From Pelomicrobium sp036803785 (GTDB lineage: Bacteria > Pseudomonadota > Gammaproteobacteria > Burkholderiales > UBA6910): 8,017 bases of DNA. The position numbers and the translations under genes are program-made. The notes under the pieces are model-generated. The model did not search any database. It was not told the origin of the DNA and worked only from the letters and a program-made list of their open reading frames with translations. Of this stretch, positions 7,061-8,017 are shown in pieces (position 1 is the first letter of the stretch; every line of letters starts with the position of its first letter). Location of the stretch: NCBI RefSeq assembly GCF_036803785.1, contig NZ_DAIRTR010000132.1, positions 1 to 8,017 of the forward strand, written 5' to 3'.

Positions 7061-7104
7061 GCGCGACCAGGGGACCAGGAGCGGCTTCCTGCCCTGGTCT
7101 GCGC
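7061..7104 (+). promoter_or_regulatory. Long stem-loop between the binding-protein and permease genes
   Basis: The RNA can fold as a near-continuous 17-bp stem. GCGC (7061-7064) pairs with GCGC (7101-7104), GACCAGGG (7065-7072) with CCCTGGTC (7092-7099), and CAGGA (7076-7080) with TCCTG (7087-7091). A 3-base bulge GAC (7073-7075) and a single T (7100) are unpaired, and the loop is GCGGCT. No T-run follows, so it is not a standard intrinsic terminator. Hairpins after a binding-protein gene commonly protect its mRNA from 3' decay or reduce expression of the following permease gene; either role is inferred here. Confidence 0.75.
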
Positions 7105-7129
7105 ATTCCCGTTCGAGTGGAGCGAAGCG

Positions 7130-8014
7130 ATGGAGATCTTCGGCGTCCCCTTGCAAGGCTTGATGGCCCAGCTCCTGATCGGGCTGATCAACGGCTCGTT
7201 CTACGCCATCCTGAGCCTGGGGCTCGCCATCATTTTCGGGATGCTCAACATCATCAACTTCGCTCACGGCGCCCAGTACATGATGGGGGCATTCTGCGCC
7301 TGGATCGGGCTTACCTACTTTGGCATCAACTATTGGTGGGCGCTGTTGCTCTCCCCTCTGGTGGTAGGGCTGAGCGGCATCCTCATCGAGCGGGCGCTCC
7401 TGCAGTGGCTGTATAAGCTGGACCACCTTTACGGGCTGCTGCTCACCTTCGGCCTCGCCCTCATCATCGAGGGCCTGTTCCGTTACCACTTTGGCATCTC
7501 GGGTGAGCGTTATCCCGTGCCGGAGCTGCTCGCTGGCGGCATCGACCTGGGCTTCATGTTCTTGCCTGTCTACCGGGCCTGGGTGGTGGTGGCTTCGCTG
7601 GTGGTGTGCCTGCTTACCTGGTACATGATCGAGCGCACCAAGCTGGGGGCGTATCTGCGCGCTGGCACGGAGAATCCCAAGCTGCTACAGGCTTTCGGCA
7701 TCAACGTGCCCTTGATGATCACCCTGACCTACGGCTTCGGCGTGGCGCTGGCCGCGTTTGCCGGGGTGCTGGCGGCGCCGATCTTCAACGTCAATCCGGT
7801 GATGGGCTCCAACCTGATCATCGTGGTGTTTGCCGTGGTGGTAATCGGCGGCATGGGGTCCGTCCTGGGCTCCATCGTGACTGGCCTGGGGCTGGGGCTA
7901 ATCGAGGGCCTGACGAAGGTGTACTATCCGGAAGCTTCTGCCGTGGTGGTATTCGTGATCATGGCCATCGTGCTGCTCATGCGGCCAGCCGGCCTGTTCG
8001 GCAAGGAGCGATAG
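7130..8014 (+). CDS. livH: LivH-like inner-membrane permease of the HAAT importer
   Basis: A 294-residue hydrophobic protein with about eight predicted membrane segments (for example around residues 9-36, 69-86, 101-117, 148-166, 196-218 and 227-262). The N-terminal stretch NGSFYAILSLGLAIIFGMLN, followed by INFAHG, is characteristic of LivH. The cytoplasmic loop LGAYLRAGTENPKLLQAFGIN (172-192) matches the site where these permeases contact the ATPases, and the C-terminus RPAGLFGKER is typical. It should form a heterodimer with a LivM-type partner that is not in the window. ATG 7130 is preferred, with GGAG (7119-7122) 7 bases upstream and the expected N-terminus. It lies 88 bases after the binding-protein gene, the largest gap inside the operon, which is filled by the hairpin at 7061-7104. 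Confidence 0.95.
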   Translation: MEIFGVPLQGLMAQLLIGLINGSFYAILSLGLAIIFGMLNIINFAHGAQYMMGAFCAWIGLTYFGINYWWALLLSPLVVGLSGILIERALLQWLYKLDHLYGLLLTFGLALIIEGLFRYHFGISGERYPVPELLAGGIDLGFMFLPVYRAWVVVASLVVCLLTWYMIERTKLGAYLRAGTENPKLLQAFGINVPLMITLTYGFGVALAAFAGVLAAPIFNVNPVMGSNLIIVVFAVVVIGGMGSVLGSIVTGLGLGLIEGLTKVYYPEASAVVVFVIMAIVLLMRPAGLFGKER

Positions 8015-8017
8015 CAT
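8003..8017 (+). promoter_or_regulatory. Ribosome binding site and first bases of a following gene, probably livM-like
   Basis: AAGGAG (8003-8008), inside the end of livH, is followed after 7 bases by AT (8016-8017), where the window ends. If the next base is G, this is a well-spaced start codon just after the livH stop (8012-8014). HAAT importers need a second permease, LivM, and none is elsewhere in the window, so livM is the expected gene. Confidence 0.5.

Noticed and set aside
5884..7191. A 435-residue open frame on the - strand across the binding-protein gene
   Set aside because: It lies opposite a clear, full-length secreted binding protein. Its product is low-complexity, rich in His, Gly, Arg and Val, with no recognisable domain. 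Long antisense frames are expected in GC-rich coding DNA.
1..8017. A CRISPR array, tRNA/rRNA gene, insertion sequence or phage remnant
   Set aside because: No spaced direct repeats, no recognisable tRNA/rRNA segments, no transposase or integrase and no terminal inverted repeats were seen. Nearly all bases are in seven ordinary genes.

Overview
The window is GC-rich bacterial DNA with seven genes, all on the + strand and tightly packed. Protein families and gene style fit a proteobacterium, most likely a beta-proteobacterium. That placement is inferred from the look of the proteins, not from a marker gene.

Region 1 (1-2450) holds the 3' part of radA, a DNA-recombination and repair helicase. 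An ATGA overlap joins it to a PAS / AAA+ / Fis-type HTH regulator of the NtrC-like (enhancer-binding protein) class. The regulator has an intact ATPase core, but the GAFTGA loop that normally touches sigma-54 is replaced by GNEGAP at exactly the same spacing. A run of nine G lies in the linker before its DNA-binding domain.

Region 2 (2451-2666) is a 216-base gap with short inverted repeats, a perfect palindrome and a strong ribosome binding site. I found no convincing -24/-12 (sigma-54) or -35/-10 promoter in it.

Region 3 (2667 to the end) is a probable operon. It encodes an acyl-CoA synthetase, two ABC ATPases (LivG- and LivF-like), a secreted type I periplasmic binding protein and a LivH-like permease. 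A Shine-Dalgarno and the first two bases of a probable ATG at the right edge suggest that the partner permease (LivM-like) follows. The likely logic is that a carboxylic acid is captured in the periplasm, imported by a branched-chain-amino-acid-type (HAAT) ABC transporter and activated to its CoA thioester. The substrate cannot be read from the sequence; an aromatic, phenylpropanoid-like or medium-chain fatty acid is plausible.

The window looks like an ordinary uptake-and-activation operon, not a new system. The points worth a second look are the regulator without GAFTGA, the Walker A Lys-to-Arg change in the LivF-like ATPase (one canonical and one degenerate ATP site), the G9 tract, and a long hairpin between the binding-protein and permease genes.
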